Made by a program: the position numbers and the translations under genes
Part shown: positions 36,524 to 48,252 of the stretch, one piece after another
Layout: each line of letters begins with the position of its first letter
Numbering within the stretch: position 1 is the stretch's first letter
The notes under the pieces: model-generated
What the model was told of the DNA's origin: nothing
What the model saw: only the letters and a program-made list of their open reading frames with translations
The model's database searches: none
Assembly (NCBI GenBank): GCA_026686845.1
Contig: JAIVEN010000020.1
Location: forward strand, 3,251,501 to 3,315,500
Direction of reading: 5' to 3'
Source: Adenanthera pavonina
Taxonomy: Eukaryota; Streptophyta; Magnoliopsida; Fabales; Fabaceae
DNA length: 64,000 nt

Positions 36524-36947
36524 TATAACATCTGGCCACTTCTTTCGGATTGATGACTGTCCCCATAAATCAACACAAGCCTTTTTGGTGTGCTTTGTCC
36601 TCACTAATGCAACTCCTTCTCAGGAGGTCACTCATCCCAGAATTGCTCCAGATCAAGCACGTTTAACTGAAAAGTTCTTAAGGGATAGGCTACCGAAAAG
36701 GTAAGTGCACCTTATTGGTATAGGTAGTATCTATTAATTCATTTAAGCTATCATTTAATTGTATGGCCTCATACCTATACAGTCTCTGGATTCCTCTCAT
36801 TCCGGTATGTATTTGATTCGTTCATATGCCCCTCTCGCTTAAAAGCCTGCTAGGAGCCGCTCCTTGTCCATGCCTCATCACTTTATCTCACCCCCTTTTC
36901 TTGCACCGGTGATCACTCCTTGCCCTCTTCAGCGTCCGGATGTCACA
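36524..36947 (-). repeat. Composite element LTR (3' LTR on minus strand), 424 bp
   Basis: On the plus strand it begins TATAACATCTGGCC and ends GGATGTCACA; on the minus strand this is TGTGACATCC...GTTATA, a TG start with a decayed CA end. It aligns over its full length with 42259-42681. No polypurine tract of its own sits next to it; the adjoining DNA is gypsy tail. Confidence 0.85.
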
Positions 36948-36994
36948 TGATTAAGAAAATGTATGTTCCAAATTTCGAGGACGAAATTTTATTT

Positions 36995-37008
36995 AAGGGG
37001 GAGAGAAA
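36995..37008 (+). other. Polypurine tract of the gypsy element
   Basis: AAGGGGGAGAGAAA stands directly before the LTR start TGTAACATC. Upstream is the TTTCGAGGACGAAATTTT tail typical of plant chromovirus 3' ends. Its position in front of the only LTR, upstream of gag, reveals the permuted order. Confidence 0.85.
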
Positions 37009-37540
37009 TGTAACATCTAAATTTTTATGATTTTGTTTGAATTCTGATTTAAAGAATTACTGCATAGTTAGAATTAAAAGAGCTTAAATATCTTATGTAA
37101 ATCAAATCAGGGACTAAAATGCAAAGGATGATCAGGGACCAAATTGCAAAGAAAGTTAGATGGCATAATTGAAAATATTAATTATTAGCAAAAAAATAAA
37201 AAAAGGAGACATAGATGTCATTTTCTCAAATAAATTATCTATCTAGTATTTGCTAAGACTGATTATAGGAGATGATTCAGGAAAATTATTATAAGAAACT
37301 ATATTCTAATAAACAAAACCAGAATATATTTATATATATATGTTTAGTTAGTGATGTGACAAGGAACTGCAAATTTTGTCACTATAAATAGAGTGGTCTT
37401 AAATAACTAAGTTCAAAGGTAGAATGAAATGTTATGTAACATATATGGATGCTTGATATAAAATATCTGGTATAATGAATAAATGGCTGTATTATATGTT
37501 GTGGTGTGAAATGGATCCTTGTTTATTTTAAACAGATAAA
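37009..37540 (+). repeat. Single LTR of the gypsy element (right edge uncertain)
   Basis: It starts TGTAACATCTAAATT. A TATA box CTATAAATA lies at 37382-37390, and a poly(A)-signal-like AATGAATAAA at about 37478. The gag frame opens at 37541, so the LTR end and PBS fall just before; no convincing tRNA-Met PBS is left, so the right edge is approximate. Confidence 0.6.
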
Positions 37541-40500
37541 ATGGTGAACATAAGAGCAGGAAGACCATCAACAAGAGGATGAGGAGGACCTTAAGTTGAT
37601 CCTTTACAAGTGATCCTTAATCAGCTCAACCAACTGTAGCAAGCAATGAAACGCTTACAAAAGGCTGTAAATACCCAAAGAAATGTAAATCCACCACAAC
37701 AACAAAATCCACCAAGGCAACCTAGCCCACCAAGAGTACAAGAATTTAATCAACAACAAGTGGTAATCCAATTCTATAAGCATCAGCCTCCCTCATTTGA
37801 TGGAAAGTTTGATGTACAGGTAGCTAAAGATTGGATTGCTAAGCTTGAAAAGATCTTCAGGGTTATGGGTTGTGAAACAGAAATAAAAGCACTATTAGCC
37901 ACTCATATGTTAGAAAAAGAAGTAGATCGTTGGTGGAACAATACAGAGTTAATTCTCCGAGGAAGGAATGTCCCTATTACTTGGGAAATATTTCTAGAAC
38001 AATTCCATAAGAAATATTTTCCAAGATCGGCAAGGGATGAGAAAGAAGCAGAATTAATTACTATAAGGCAACAAGAAAATGAATCTGTAGATGCGTATGT
38101 AGCACGATTCATCTGATTGTCGAGGTACTGTACTTATTTACAGCAAGGGAATGATGAAAGATGAAAGACGGAAAAGTTAGAAAGAGGTTTGAGGCCAACC
38201 ATCCAAGAAAGGGTGGCTCCAATGCAGATTAGAACTTTTAACCATCTAGTGAAGGTAAGCAGGATTACAAAAAATAGTCTAAATCATAAGTTTATTCAGA
38301 CTGTTGAACCTATAAGTGTTAAAATGCCAGCTAAAGAAGAAGTGGGATGAGATAAGGGCAAGAAGGCTTGGAATAAGAATAAGAGGTTTAAGAGATTTGG
38401 GAAAAGGAATGGCCCTAGTAATCAAAGGAACACCTCTAGATTGACTTACCATCAATGTGGGAAGGATCATGGTGGAAGACCGTGCCTCGCAAAACAGAAT
38501 GTCTGCTTTAAATGTGGGAGAGCTGGACATTTCGCAAGGGACTGCATAATGGAGGTGAACAATACCAGACCCCAAGCCCAAGGGAGAGTTTTTGCCCTCA
38601 ACCAGCAAGAGGCTAGAAAGTCACTTGAAATGATCGAAGGTACGATTAAGATAAATGATTATCTTGTAAATGCTCTATTTGATTTAGGTTCTAGTCACTC
38701 ATTCATATCCTATGATTGTGCTGGGAAATTAGGGCTGGTAATTACTATAATGCCTTATGATTTACATGTTTCTACCCCTAGTGGAGTTAAAGCCATCACC
38801 TCCCATGTGTGCTTAAATTGCACTGTCCAGTATAAACATTCCTGCACCACCATTGATTTGTTTTGTTTTGCCCTTTCCTAACATTGATGTTATTATTGGT
38901 ATGAATTAGCTATCTGTCAATAATGTCCTTCTTGATTGTAAAAATAAGACCTTAATTTTGCCTACCCCTGAAATATTTCCAAATACTGAAGCTAAGCTAA
39001 ACTTTCTGATGACTACTCAAGCAGAAAAATACCTAGAGAAAAGATGTCAAGGATATCTAGTTTTCTTCTCTGTTAAGGTTGAAATAGAAGAAGGAATTGA
39101 AGAGATCCCAGTAATAAAAGAATCTCCTAAAGTTTTTCCTAAGGAAATCACCGGTCTACCCCCAGAAAAAGAATTAGAATTTAACATTGACATTATACCT
39201 AGAACTTGACCCGTTTCCAAAGAACCTTATAGAATGGCTCTGAATGACATGATAGAGTTAAAGAAACATATAGAGGAACTATTGGAGAAGGGTTTTATCA
39301 GACCAAGTGTCTCACATTGGGGTGCTCTTGTACTGTTTGTAAAAAAAGAAGGATGGAAGCCTTAGATTGTGTATAGATTATAGAGAACTTAATAAGGTAA
39401 CCATAAAAAACAAATACCATTTACCTAGAATTGATGATCTGCTAGATCAACTGGTAGGAGACAGTGCATTTTCAAAAATTGACTTAAGATCTGGCTATCA
39501 GGAATTAAGGGTTAAAGTGGATATTCCAAAGATTGCTTTTAGGACAAGATATGGGTATTATGAATTCTTAGTTATGCCATTTGGTCTTACTAATGCACCA
39601 GCTATTTTTATGAACTATATGAATATATTTTTTTGACCTTATTTAGATTAATTTGTTATGGTCTTTATCGATGATATACTTGTATATTCCAAATCTTATG
39701 AAGAGCATGAGAAGCATTTAAGAATCGTTTTGAAAATCTTGAAGGAAAAGAAACTATATGCTAAACTTAGCAAGTGTGAGTTTTGACTCACAGAAGTCTG
39801 GTTTTTTGGGGCATGTAGTATCCAAAGAAAGGGTCGCAGTAGATCCAAGCAAAGTGGACGCTGTACTACAATGGCAAAGACCCAAAACTGTGACTAAAGT
39901 AAGAAGTTTCCTTGGTTTAGCAAGATATTATAAAAGGTTTATTCAAAATTTTTCTCGAATTGCTTTGCCATTTACTCAACTTACTAGAAAAGATCATGCT
40001 TTTGTGTGGGATCAGAATTGCGAAAATAGTTTTCAAGAACTCAAGAAAAGGCTAACCTCTCATCTTGTATTAATCATACTTGAACCACATATGACCTATA
40101 TGGTCTATAGTGATGCAAGTAAATATGGTTTGGGTTGTGTATTAATGCAGCAAAGTAGAGTTGTAGCCTATGCTCTAGACAATTAAAACCTCACGAAGAA
40201 AATTATCCCACACATGGTTTAGAACTTGCGGCTATTGTATATGCTCTAAAGATCTAGAGGCACTATCTTTATGGTGCGAAAGTAGAAATTTATTATTACC
40301 ACAAGAGCCTCAAATATTTACAAGAACAAAAGGAACTTAATATGAGGCAAAGACGATGGATGGAATTATTAAAGGATTATGAACCGACCATTAATTACCA
40401 TCCAGGAAAGGCCAATGTAGTGGCCGATGCCCTACGTCGAAAATCTATTCACATAGCCACCATGATGATTAAAGAACTAGAGCTGATCGAAAAATTTAGA

Positions 40501-41996
40501 GATTTAGCTCTTGCTGGTGAAATGATGATGAATGAAAAACGAATTAGCATAACTAGGATCAAAATGGAATTATCGAAAGAAATCAAAGAAGCCCAACAGA
40601 AAGATGAATTCTTAAAAGTAGTCAAGGAAAGAATAGAGCAGGGACAAGCCCCGGGATTTGAGAAATCAAGAGAGAATGGTCTAATGAGATTTCAACAAAG
40701 AATCTATGTACCTCCAATCGACAAAACAAAAGAAAAGATCATGATAGAAGCTCATCAAGGTAAATATACTATTCATCCGGGAATTACAAAAATGTATCAT
40801 GATTTAAAGAAATTATTCTGGTGGCCCGGAATGAAAAGTGATATTACTCAATTTGTTGATAAATGTTTAACTTTCCAAAAAGAAAAAATTGAACACCAAA
40901 AGCCTGCAGGATTATTACAACTTTTGGATATCCCAAAATGGAAGTGAGATAGTATTTCAATGGATTTCATAATGGGTTTACCTAGAACTTCATCTGGATA
41001 TGATACTATTTGGGTAATTATGGATAGACTTACAAAAACTGCCCACTTTTTAGCTATGAAGTCTACCTATACCTTAGATAAATTAGCACAGCTATACATT
41101 AATGAAATAGTTAGACTTATGGTATATCTAGTAGCATTATTTCAGATAGAGATCCAAGGTTTACTTCAAATTTCTGGACATCCTTGTAGAAGGCTTTAGG
41201 TACCAAGTTAAGATTTAGCACAGCTTACCATCCTCAAACTGATGGGCAGATAGAAAGAACCATTCAAACTCTTGAAGACATGTTAAGAGCTTGTGTTTTG
41301 AAAATGAAAGGAAACTGGGATACATACTTGCCATTGGCAGAATTTGCTTACAATACTAGTTATCATTTCAGTATTGAGATGGCTCCTTATAAGGCTTTGT
41401 ATGGAAGAAAGTGCAAGTCCCCCTTATGTTTGGCAGAACTTGGGGAAAGAAAATTACTAGGTCCAGACTTAGTAGATTAGACCTCCAAACAGATTGAATT
41501 AATAAGAAAGAAATTGTTAACGGCTCAAAGTAGACAGAAGAGTTATTTTGATAGGAGAAGAAAGCCGTTCGAATTTCAAGAAGAAGATCTTGTTTTTCTC
41601 AAAGTATCTCCTACAACTGGAGTAGATCGATCTCTGAAAAGTAAAAAGCTTAGCCCAAAGTATATTGGACCCTTTGAAATCCTTTCCAAAGTCAGACCTA
41701 TAGCCTACAAATTGGCCTTGCCTCCAAATCTAAGTCAAATTCATAATGTCTTCCATGTTTCCCAATTGAAGAAATACCAGCCAGACCATTCACATATTAT
41801 AGAATATGAATATGTTAATTTGCAAGATAATCTATCTTATAAGGTAAAACCAGAGAAAGTCATTGACTTTCAAGTCAAGCAGTTGAGAAACAAGAATATC
41901 CCTTTGGTAAAGGTGGTCTGGAAATGTTTATCTCTTGAGGAAGCCACTTGGGAAATGGAGGATGACATGAGACAAAAATATCCAGAACTATTCTAA
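37541..41996 (+). pseudogene. Gypsy gag-pol polyprotein with chromodomain, multiple stops
   Basis: Domains in order: retrotransposon gag (about 37750-38110, with WIAKLEKIF and KYFPRSARDEKE), a CCHC zinc knuckle (CFKCGRAGHFARDC, 38502-38543), aspartic protease (FDLGSSHSF where FDSGSTHSF is usual, near 38679), reverse transcriptase (CIDYRELNKVTIKNKY at 39370, KIDLRSGY, FIDDILVYS near 39669), RNase H (VYSDASKYGLG near 40100), integrase (HPGITKMYHDLKKLFWWPGM, then GLPRTSSGYDTIWVIMDRLTKTAHF at 40975) and a chromodomain (LVKVVWKCLSLEEATWEME, about 41907-41963). Stops (for example 38113, 39634, 40184, 41476) and frameshifts break it. Most stops fit CGA/CAA to TGA/TAA or TGG to TGA/TAG. It cannot be expressed as a functional polyprotein. 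Confidence 0.93.
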
Positions 41997-42001
41997 GAAA
42001 A

Positions 42002-42240
42002 GGTAGATGCACTTTGTTGGTATAGGTAGTACCTATCAATTCCTTTAAACTATCCTTTAATCGTATAGTCACATACCTATACAGTCTCTGGATCCCTCTC
42101 ATTCCAGTATGTATTTGATTCATTCATATGCCCCTCCTGCTTAGAAGCCTGCCAGGAGCCGCTCCTTGTTCTGACCTCATCACTTTATCTCACCCTTTTT
42201 TCTTCCACCGGCGATCACTCCCCGCCCGCACTAAGAGAGG
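42002..42240 (-). repeat. Partial third copy of the composite-element LTR
   Basis: About 235 bp repeat the middle of the flanking LTRs (GGTAGATGCAC through ATCACTCCCCGCCCG). It lies between the gypsy stop and the PBS. The junction with the gypsy reads TAAGAAAAGGTAG where the LTR has CGAAAAGGTAG, so the two partners share GAAAAGGTA at the breakpoint. Confidence 0.75.
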
Positions 42241-42258
42241 CTGGGCTCTAATATCAGC
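42241..42258 (-). other. Primer binding site for initiator tRNA-Met, minus strand
   Basis: Read on the minus strand, GCTGATATTAGAGCCCAG directly abuts the LTR. It matches the usual plant PBS TGGTATCAGAGCC with two transitions. It shows that 42259-42681 is the 5' LTR of a minus-strand element. Confidence 0.8.
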
Positions 42259-42681
42259 TATAATGTTCGGCCGCTTCTTTAGGATTGATGACTGTCCCCA
42301 CAAACCAACACAAGTCTTTTCAGTGTATTTTGACCTCACTAACATAACTCCTTCCCAAGAGGTCACTCATCCCAGAATTGCTCCAGGTCAAGCACGCTTA
42401 ACTGAGGAGTTCTTAAGGCATAGACTACCGAAAAGGTAGGTGCACCTTGTTGGTATAGCTAGTACCTATCAATTTCTTTAAGCTATCTTTTAACCGTATA
42501 GTCCCATACCTATATAGTCTCTAAATCCCTCTCATTCCGGCATGTATTCGATTCATTCATATGCCCCTCCCGCTTAGAAGCCTGCTAGGAGCCGCTCATT
42601 GTCCGTGCCTCATCACTTTGTCTCACCCCCTTTTTTGCACCAACGATCATTCCCCGCCCTCATCAGTGCCCGAATGTCACA
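42259..42681 (-). repeat. Composite element LTR (5' LTR on minus strand), 423 bp
   Basis: On the plus strand it begins TATAATGTTCGGCC and ends CGAATGTCACA. It aligns with 36524-36947. TATAC follows at 42682-42686. ORFs within it are not genes. Confidence 0.85.
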
Positions 42682-42686
42682 TATAC

Positions 42687-44004
42687 TTCCTCCCAAAAGT
42701 CTAAAGAAACTGGAAAACCCAGTTGGGTCTCTTACGCTCTCCCATAAATCCAAATTTTTTCTACCACAAAAGTTTGAATTTTTTATTTAGTTTCATTTTT
42801 TTTAGTTTCTTTATACTCAAAATCAAACTGAAATCAAATAAACCGAAACATTTTGAAATATTAATCTAATCAAACTGAATAAAACTGAAAGAACCGAACC
42901 AAATTAAATTTGGTTTTGCACTCTCTTAACCAATATCTTTCATCTTAAAATTCTTTAAACTATATTATTACTTTTAAAATATAGGAAACTACTAAAAAGA
43001 TTAATAAAATTACAAAAGCTAATAGACTAATTATATTAACCAGTTAAAGGTTAGCATTGAAAGTTAACAACAAAAGTTAAGTTATTATTAGATTTATAAC
43101 TCAAATCTCCGATGATAAAAAGGAATAAAAAGGGGACATAAATGAATATTTCGTTTGTTTTCTGCAGTGTGGTCCTTAATAATGTATTTCATTCATTAGA
43201 AATACACACATGAATCACATGTGTTCATGCACAACACGGCACATAAAAGGGTTGAAATTTTAGAGGACAAGAGAGTCAGGAAAATGAAAACAGCGCGAAG
43301 GGCTGAGATTTTGAGAATTGGGTAAGTGAATTTGGAAGCAAGTGCAGCTTTGTGATAGGTCCTTTTGTGGTTGAGATCACTACTCATCTCTTAGCTATCT
43401 GTTCAATGTAGCTTTTTTTTTTTTGTGTTTCTGGAATGATTTAAGGAAAAAAGAAAGTTTTCTTCATTCACATGAAGTCAAGAACTCCTTATAATTATTA
43501 AATCATCCCAAAAGAATGAGATTATTCTCAATCTTAATTAGTGTTCATTATGAGTCAATTATGTTGAGACACAGTGAAGAAATTTCCATAAAAAGGCGTA
43601 GAGTAGTATCACCAAATTAAATTATCTCATATTAGATGTGAGAATGAAATTATAGGTGGATGAACAAAATTAGTTCCTTTGGAAAATGTACTAGACTTAG
43701 GTATACCTGTTTATATATTTATTATTAGATTTCCCATAAAATTATTGCTTGTGACTTTTTTTTTGAACGATTCAGTAATGTGAGATATTAAAACTACGAC
43801 GTAGTGTGATTAAAAGTCCCTGGTTAATCATTGATGATTTCAATCAAGTTCTAAATATTGAGAAAATAAGTAAGATTAAAGTTATTCCAGAGGCTAATGG
43901 TTTATTGAAAATTTTTGGTTAAAATTTGATAAATGCAATCAATTGGGTTAAGCACTACTTTTACATATTCATTTAAGTTGGGTAAGGCACTACAGAAGGT
44001 GATT
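42687..44004. other. Kunitz-cluster flank, no gene recognised
   Basis: 42687-43425 is collinear with 52186-52860: shared text includes ATTATATTAACCAGTTAA and GAAATACACACATGAA. The block at 43256-43380 is one of the four GAGAGTCAGGAAAATGAAAAC repeats. 43430-44004 is AT-rich with nothing recognised. Confidence 0.65.
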
Positions 44005-45512
44005 CTAATTGATTACTCATTCACATTTCATTTGTAAGGTGACTTGACCGATTCACAGTGATCATGGAAGGACAATTCACACATGGGTCCCAAAGATAGC
44101 AAATTAATAACAATCAAGTACCCTAATTTGAAAGTAAATGACACTAAAGTCCCAAGATCCTTAGTTTCTTAGCTGTCATTAATTTGGATAGTTTAATTAC
44201 TAAATTGTGCCTTTCATATTAAACGATGGAAGGTCCATTGCAAATTTATTGTATTTATCTTGCAATTTGTGGAACCTTAGCATTGAATTTATAGATCTTA
44301 TTGACGAAAAAAGTATAATTTTAATTTTCCATGTTAAATAGTGGAAGGTTAGTTGCAATTTTATCATATATAACTGGCAAATTATAAAACCTAAGTGTTG
44401 AATTCCTGAAGTTTTACAGTAGAAGGGTAGAATGGCCATTTTAGTAACTGGACCACCCAAATTAATGAAAGCCAAGTCCCTGGGACTTCAGTGTTATTTT
44501 TCATATTAGTGACTTGAGTGTCATTAATTTGCCACATCCGGACTTGGTGTCATGTTCCCATTAATGAAGGTAGCTGATAGTGTAGAAGTTATATTTTTTT
44601 TTTCCAACTTTGCAAAACCCCTATATGAAAAAGAATGTGAAAGAGTTTCACGAATGCACTGTAAAGTAGAGTGTAGAGAAAAAGAAATAGTTAACTTGGA
44701 AAAAAATTAGGAAAATCATTATTAAATTCTAAAATGTTAAATATTTATTAAAAAGTCTAAATACTATAAAATATTACACCCAAGTCCTATGGTTAAAATC
44801 GGTGTAAATTTCTGAAAAACAAGCATAAAATTATGAAAAATGAGTATAAAAATTTCAATTTTGAGTATAAAATTATGTTCAAATATTTTATTTTCATATT
44901 CCACAATTTTATACTTAATAATAAAGTTTTTTATACTTATTTTTTCGTAACATGAGACTTGAGTATAATATTTTTTAGTGCTAAGACCTTTAAATAAATA
45001 TTTTCATATTCTGGGATTTTTTAGTGATTTCCCCAAAAAATTTAGTGCATTCTTGATAAATTAAAATGTCTTCTATTACGAATTAAAATAATACATCCAA
45101 AATTTCACCTTATAAATAGGATGGAGGGAGTATTTCTAACATAACATCTTTTTTTGATACATTCTGTAAAGTTTGGCCAATTTTCCAAAAAAAAATCACT
45201 CTTTAAATTTTGCATTGTGTTATTATTTTGCAATTAAGTTTCGCTTGGTTAGTAAGAGAAACAATAATATATATTGACCACCAATTTCATTTCTATTTTT
45301 GCATCAACTTTCTCTTTTTTATTTATTTTCTTTCCTTTCTTTTGGCAACTATTTTCTTCTTGTTTATAACTTTTTTTATTTTCAGCATCAAATTACAGAT
45401 ACTACATTTTCACAAATGCAGCGATTTATTTAAGGTTGACTGCGTAGAAGAGTACAACAACACAGATCCCCCGATTATTTAGTGACATTCTATGAGCCAC
45501 ACAAAGGGAATG
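44005..45512. repeat. Tandem segment copy 1 (Kunitz 3' side), gene lost
   Basis: This segment is paralogous to about 46260-47500. It includes CTCATTCACATTTCATTTGTAAGGTGA, the AATTGTGCCTTTCATATTAAACGATGG stretch and, at 45400-45512, the 3' flank of a Kunitz gene ending CCACACAAAGGGAA. At 45513 the match stops, so the inhibitor gene expected next is missing. A MITE-like GGATGGAGGGAGTA end lies at about 45120-45133. Confidence 0.7.
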
Positions 45513-46255
45513 TATTTTGGTTAAAAAGAATGGAAATGAAAGAAAATGTAGAAAAAGGAATATTGAAAATGAATTATGTGACCCAAAAACATGTGTGGTT
45601 AGTAAAGTAGTAAAGAAATTGTGTTTGACAGAAGAAATATTTGTTTTGTAGAGAAAACCGAACGCAAAAAAGAAAAAGTACTAAGAGGAGGAAAAAAGTT
45701 GAGTGGAAATAGCTACCCTGAAGTCTGAAACCGTAACTCCTACATCGTGCATGTAGTAATGGTTTCTCGTACTTCTTTTTTAACATTTTCGTTTTTATTA
45801 ATTTAATTAATAAACCTTTTAGAATTACAATAATATAAAATATATAAAATATTGATGGTGTTCCGGTGTTCGGATATCTCTTTCCTTCACGTGTTTTGCA
45901 GCTTTATTCGACAAGTAAAGATGATGTCCATCCAATTCTGTCATTCAGACATTCACATGCGGAGGAATCGCCCTTCCTCTCTTACTCCGTTAGGCCACTG
46001 TCCTTGAAACGAACTCTATATATATACATATATTTGGAAAAATTGGCAGTTGGAAATCAAAAATTTAAATTAAATATAATAAAAAATTTTATAATTTTTT
46101 TATTATTAAACATCATAAATTTACTACTATTTTATTATGTATTTATTACTAAAAAAATTATAAAATCTCTTGCTATATTTAATTCAAACTTTTGATCTCC
46201 AACTATCATTTCCTCTATATATATTTTGCCTTCAAAACAAACTATATGATTCAAA
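45513..46255. other. Unassigned DNA replacing a Kunitz gene
   Basis: Between the two tandem segments. No protein domain or transposon end is recognised. It has a CACGTG at about 45888 and AT-rich ends. Short ORFs here are unsupported. Confidence 0.4.
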
Positions 46256-47540
46256 TTAATTACTCATTGCCATTTCATTTATAAGGTGATTTTGACCTAT
46301 TAACAATGATTATTGGAGGAAAAATGGGACATCCGTGCCAAGGATAATAAATTAATAACATTCAAGTCCCCTACTTTGAAAATAAATAACACTAAAGTCA
46401 CTAAATCCTTAGTTCCTTAATTGTCGTTAATTTGGATAGTTTAATTACTAAATTGTGCCTTTCATATTAAACGATGGAATTTATCACATTTAACTTGCAA
46501 TTTGGGGAAACTTAGTATTGAATTTATAGATTTTGTTGACAAAAAGAAAAAAAAAGTATAATTTTAATTTTCCATGTTAAACAGTGGAAGGTTAGTTGTA
46601 ATTTTATCATATATAAATTACAAATTATAAAACCCAAGTGTTGAATTCTTCGAGTTGTACCGTAGAAGGGCCATTTTAGTAACTAGACTATCCAAATTAA
46701 TGACAGCCAAGTCTCACAAGGACTTCAGTGTCATTTTTTCATACTAGTGACTTGAGTGTCATTAATTTGCTATGTTGGGACCTTGGTATCATGTTCCCCT
46801 TAATGAAGGGTTTTTTTATTTAATAAAGGTAGTTGATAGTATAGAAGTTATAATTTTTTTTTCTCAACTTTGCAAAAGCCTATATGAAAGAGAATGTGTA
46901 AGAGTTTTATGAATGCATTGTAAAGTAGAGAGCAGAGAAAAAGAAATGGTTAACCTTTTTTGTTTGACAAAGAAATGGTTATCTTGAAAAAAAAAAATAT
47001 TTAGTGCATTCTTGATAAACTAAAATGTCTTTTACAAAGAATTAAAAAAATACATCCAAAATTTAATAGAATGGAGTGGAGTATTTCTAGCCCAACATCT
47101 TTTTTCATACATCCTATAAAGTTTGGTCAATTTTCCAAAAAGAAAACACTTTAAAAATTTTGCATTGTGTTATTTTGCAATTATGTTTCTCTTGATTAGT
47201 AAGAGAAAGAATAATATATATTGACCACCGATTTCATTGCTATTTTTCCATCAACTTCTACTTTTTTTTTATCTATTTTGTTTCTTTGTTTTTTCTTGCA
47301 ACTATTTTCTTATTGTTTATAATTTTTAATTTTCAGGATCAAATTATAGATACTTCATTTCACAAACGCAGCGATTTGTTTAAGGTTGATTCCACAGAAT
47401 ACAACAACACAGAGGGTGTCAAAAAAAAAAAAAAAGAGTACAACAACGCAGATCCCTCATTTATTTAGTGACATTATATAAGCCACACAAAGGGAAATCA
47501 TACATCGCTTTTATGTTCTTAGTCTCTTCAGCTACTTGAT
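46256..47540. repeat. Tandem segment copy 2 (Kunitz 3' side)
   Basis: Collinear with 44005-45512 and leading directly into the 3' end of K2. Poly(A) and poly(T) tract differences account for most length changes. No gene of its own. Confidence 0.7.
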
Positions 47541-48179
47541 TCATATAATGGACTTTCCATTACCAGAAGGAATATTAGCTTTTATAAACCTGGCGAGGAA
47601 GACAAGATTTCCAGTACCCAAAGCCAGCTGCCTGCCTTCACCAAGCCCAACACCATAACAAGTAGTCCCTGAAGAACTGTCAGAGCTTTTGGGACAAAAC
47701 ACAAGCTTGTAGGATGAGGTCAACTGTGGGAACTTCTCAAGCTGGAAATAGCCACTCACCAACGTCAAATCCGGATGGTTTTCCGGACCACCAATAACCA
47801 GCTTCGCAGATGATAGAGATGATCCTGATTCATAAGCAGCCACCCACTTGGAGGATGCTACACAGCTTGGCCACCACACGAACTCAATCTCTAGATTAGT
47901 AGAACCTGAGGATATGAATGGAACTCGGAATCTCACTGGTAGACCCCTATTGAGATCCGGGCCGATTAGGACAACAGAAGATGCGCATGAGGAATTCCCG
48001 ACTGGCGATGGTGAAACTCCACCACCTAATGCTCCCCTACCAGATGACACCATGTGATACCATTGACCTGGGACAAGAGGATCTCGATCAGAGTCAAGCA
48101 CTTGGTCCACAGCTGAGGCAAGTGAGGAAAACCAGAGGAGGAAGGAAAGGGTTGTGATCAATGACATTGAAGGCTTCAT
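47541..48179 (-). CDS. Kunitz-type protease inhibitor K2, 212 aa
   Basis: An intact single-exon ORF of the Kunitz STI family. A signal peptide covers residues 1-23 (MKPSMSLITTLSFLLWFSSL, ending ASA). The signature VLDSDRDPLVPGQWYHMVS follows; the usual DxxGxPL has become DSDRDPL, with the glycine lost. Four cysteines fit two disulfides: SSCASS with PSCVAS, and VFCPKS with TTCYGV. The KLVIGGPENHPDLTLVSGYFQLEKF block is shared with K1 (GGPQDHPNSF), so they are tandem paralogues, but the mature proteins have diverged strongly. A TATA-like CTATAAATATAA lies about 80 bp upstream (minus strand, 48253-48264). Target protease unknown. Being uninterrupted among decayed copies, it may be under selection. 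Confidence 0.9.
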   Translation of the reverse strand: MKPSMSLITTLSFLLWFSSLASAVDQVLDSDRDPLVPGQWYHMVSSGRGALGGGVSPSPVGNSSCASSVVLIGPDLNRGLPVRFRVPFISSGSTNLEIEFVWWPSCVASSKWVAAYESGSSLSSAKLVIGGPENHPDLTLVSGYFQLEKFPQLTSSYKLVFCPKSSDSSSGTTCYGVGLGEGRQLALGTGNLVFLARFIKANIPSGNGKSII

Positions 48180-48252
48180 GCTCTACTAGTCGATATTCGA
48201 CACTTTGCTATGTTAAACCTGGGATGGTTGGAGAAATGCAAACCTTCAAGGT

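Larger units (their letters stand above)
36952..42001 (+). mobile_element. Ty3/gypsy chromovirus in circularly permuted order, one LTR
   Basis: The order here is 3' tail with polypurine tract (36960-37008), LTR (from 37009), gag, pol, chromodomain, stop (41994-41996). A linear gypsy provirus would have the tail after the stop and a second LTR. Both edges share the octamer TAAGAAAA (36952-36959 and 41994-42001), which is where the two ends would join. Joined there, the parts form one complete single-LTR circle of about 5.04 kb. The lineage is chromodomain-bearing (Tekay/Del-like), judged by the C-terminal chromodomain and RT sequence. Confidence 0.8.
36519..42686. mobile_element. Composite LTR element with TSD TATAC
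   Basis: A unit bounded by two LTRs (36524-36947 and 42259-42681) is flanked by TATAC at 36519-36523 and 42682-42686. The paralogous flank at 52140-52230 lacks it and reads across the site (TATAA at 52178-52182). The LTR pair and PBS run on the minus strand, but the enclosed gag-pol runs on the plus strand and belongs to a different element. The unit therefore joins a small non-autonomous retroelement with an unrelated chromodomain gypsy. Confidence 0.85.

Noticed and set aside
36524..42681. Endogenous pararetrovirus (caulimovirid)
   Set aside because: The polyprotein has an integrase and a C-terminal chromodomain and the unit has LTRs and a TSD; no movement protein is seen. It is a retrotransposon composite.
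45866..46195. 109-residue ORF between the tandem segments
   Set aside because: No conserved motif, with a low-complexity AT-derived C-terminal half; not supported as a gene.
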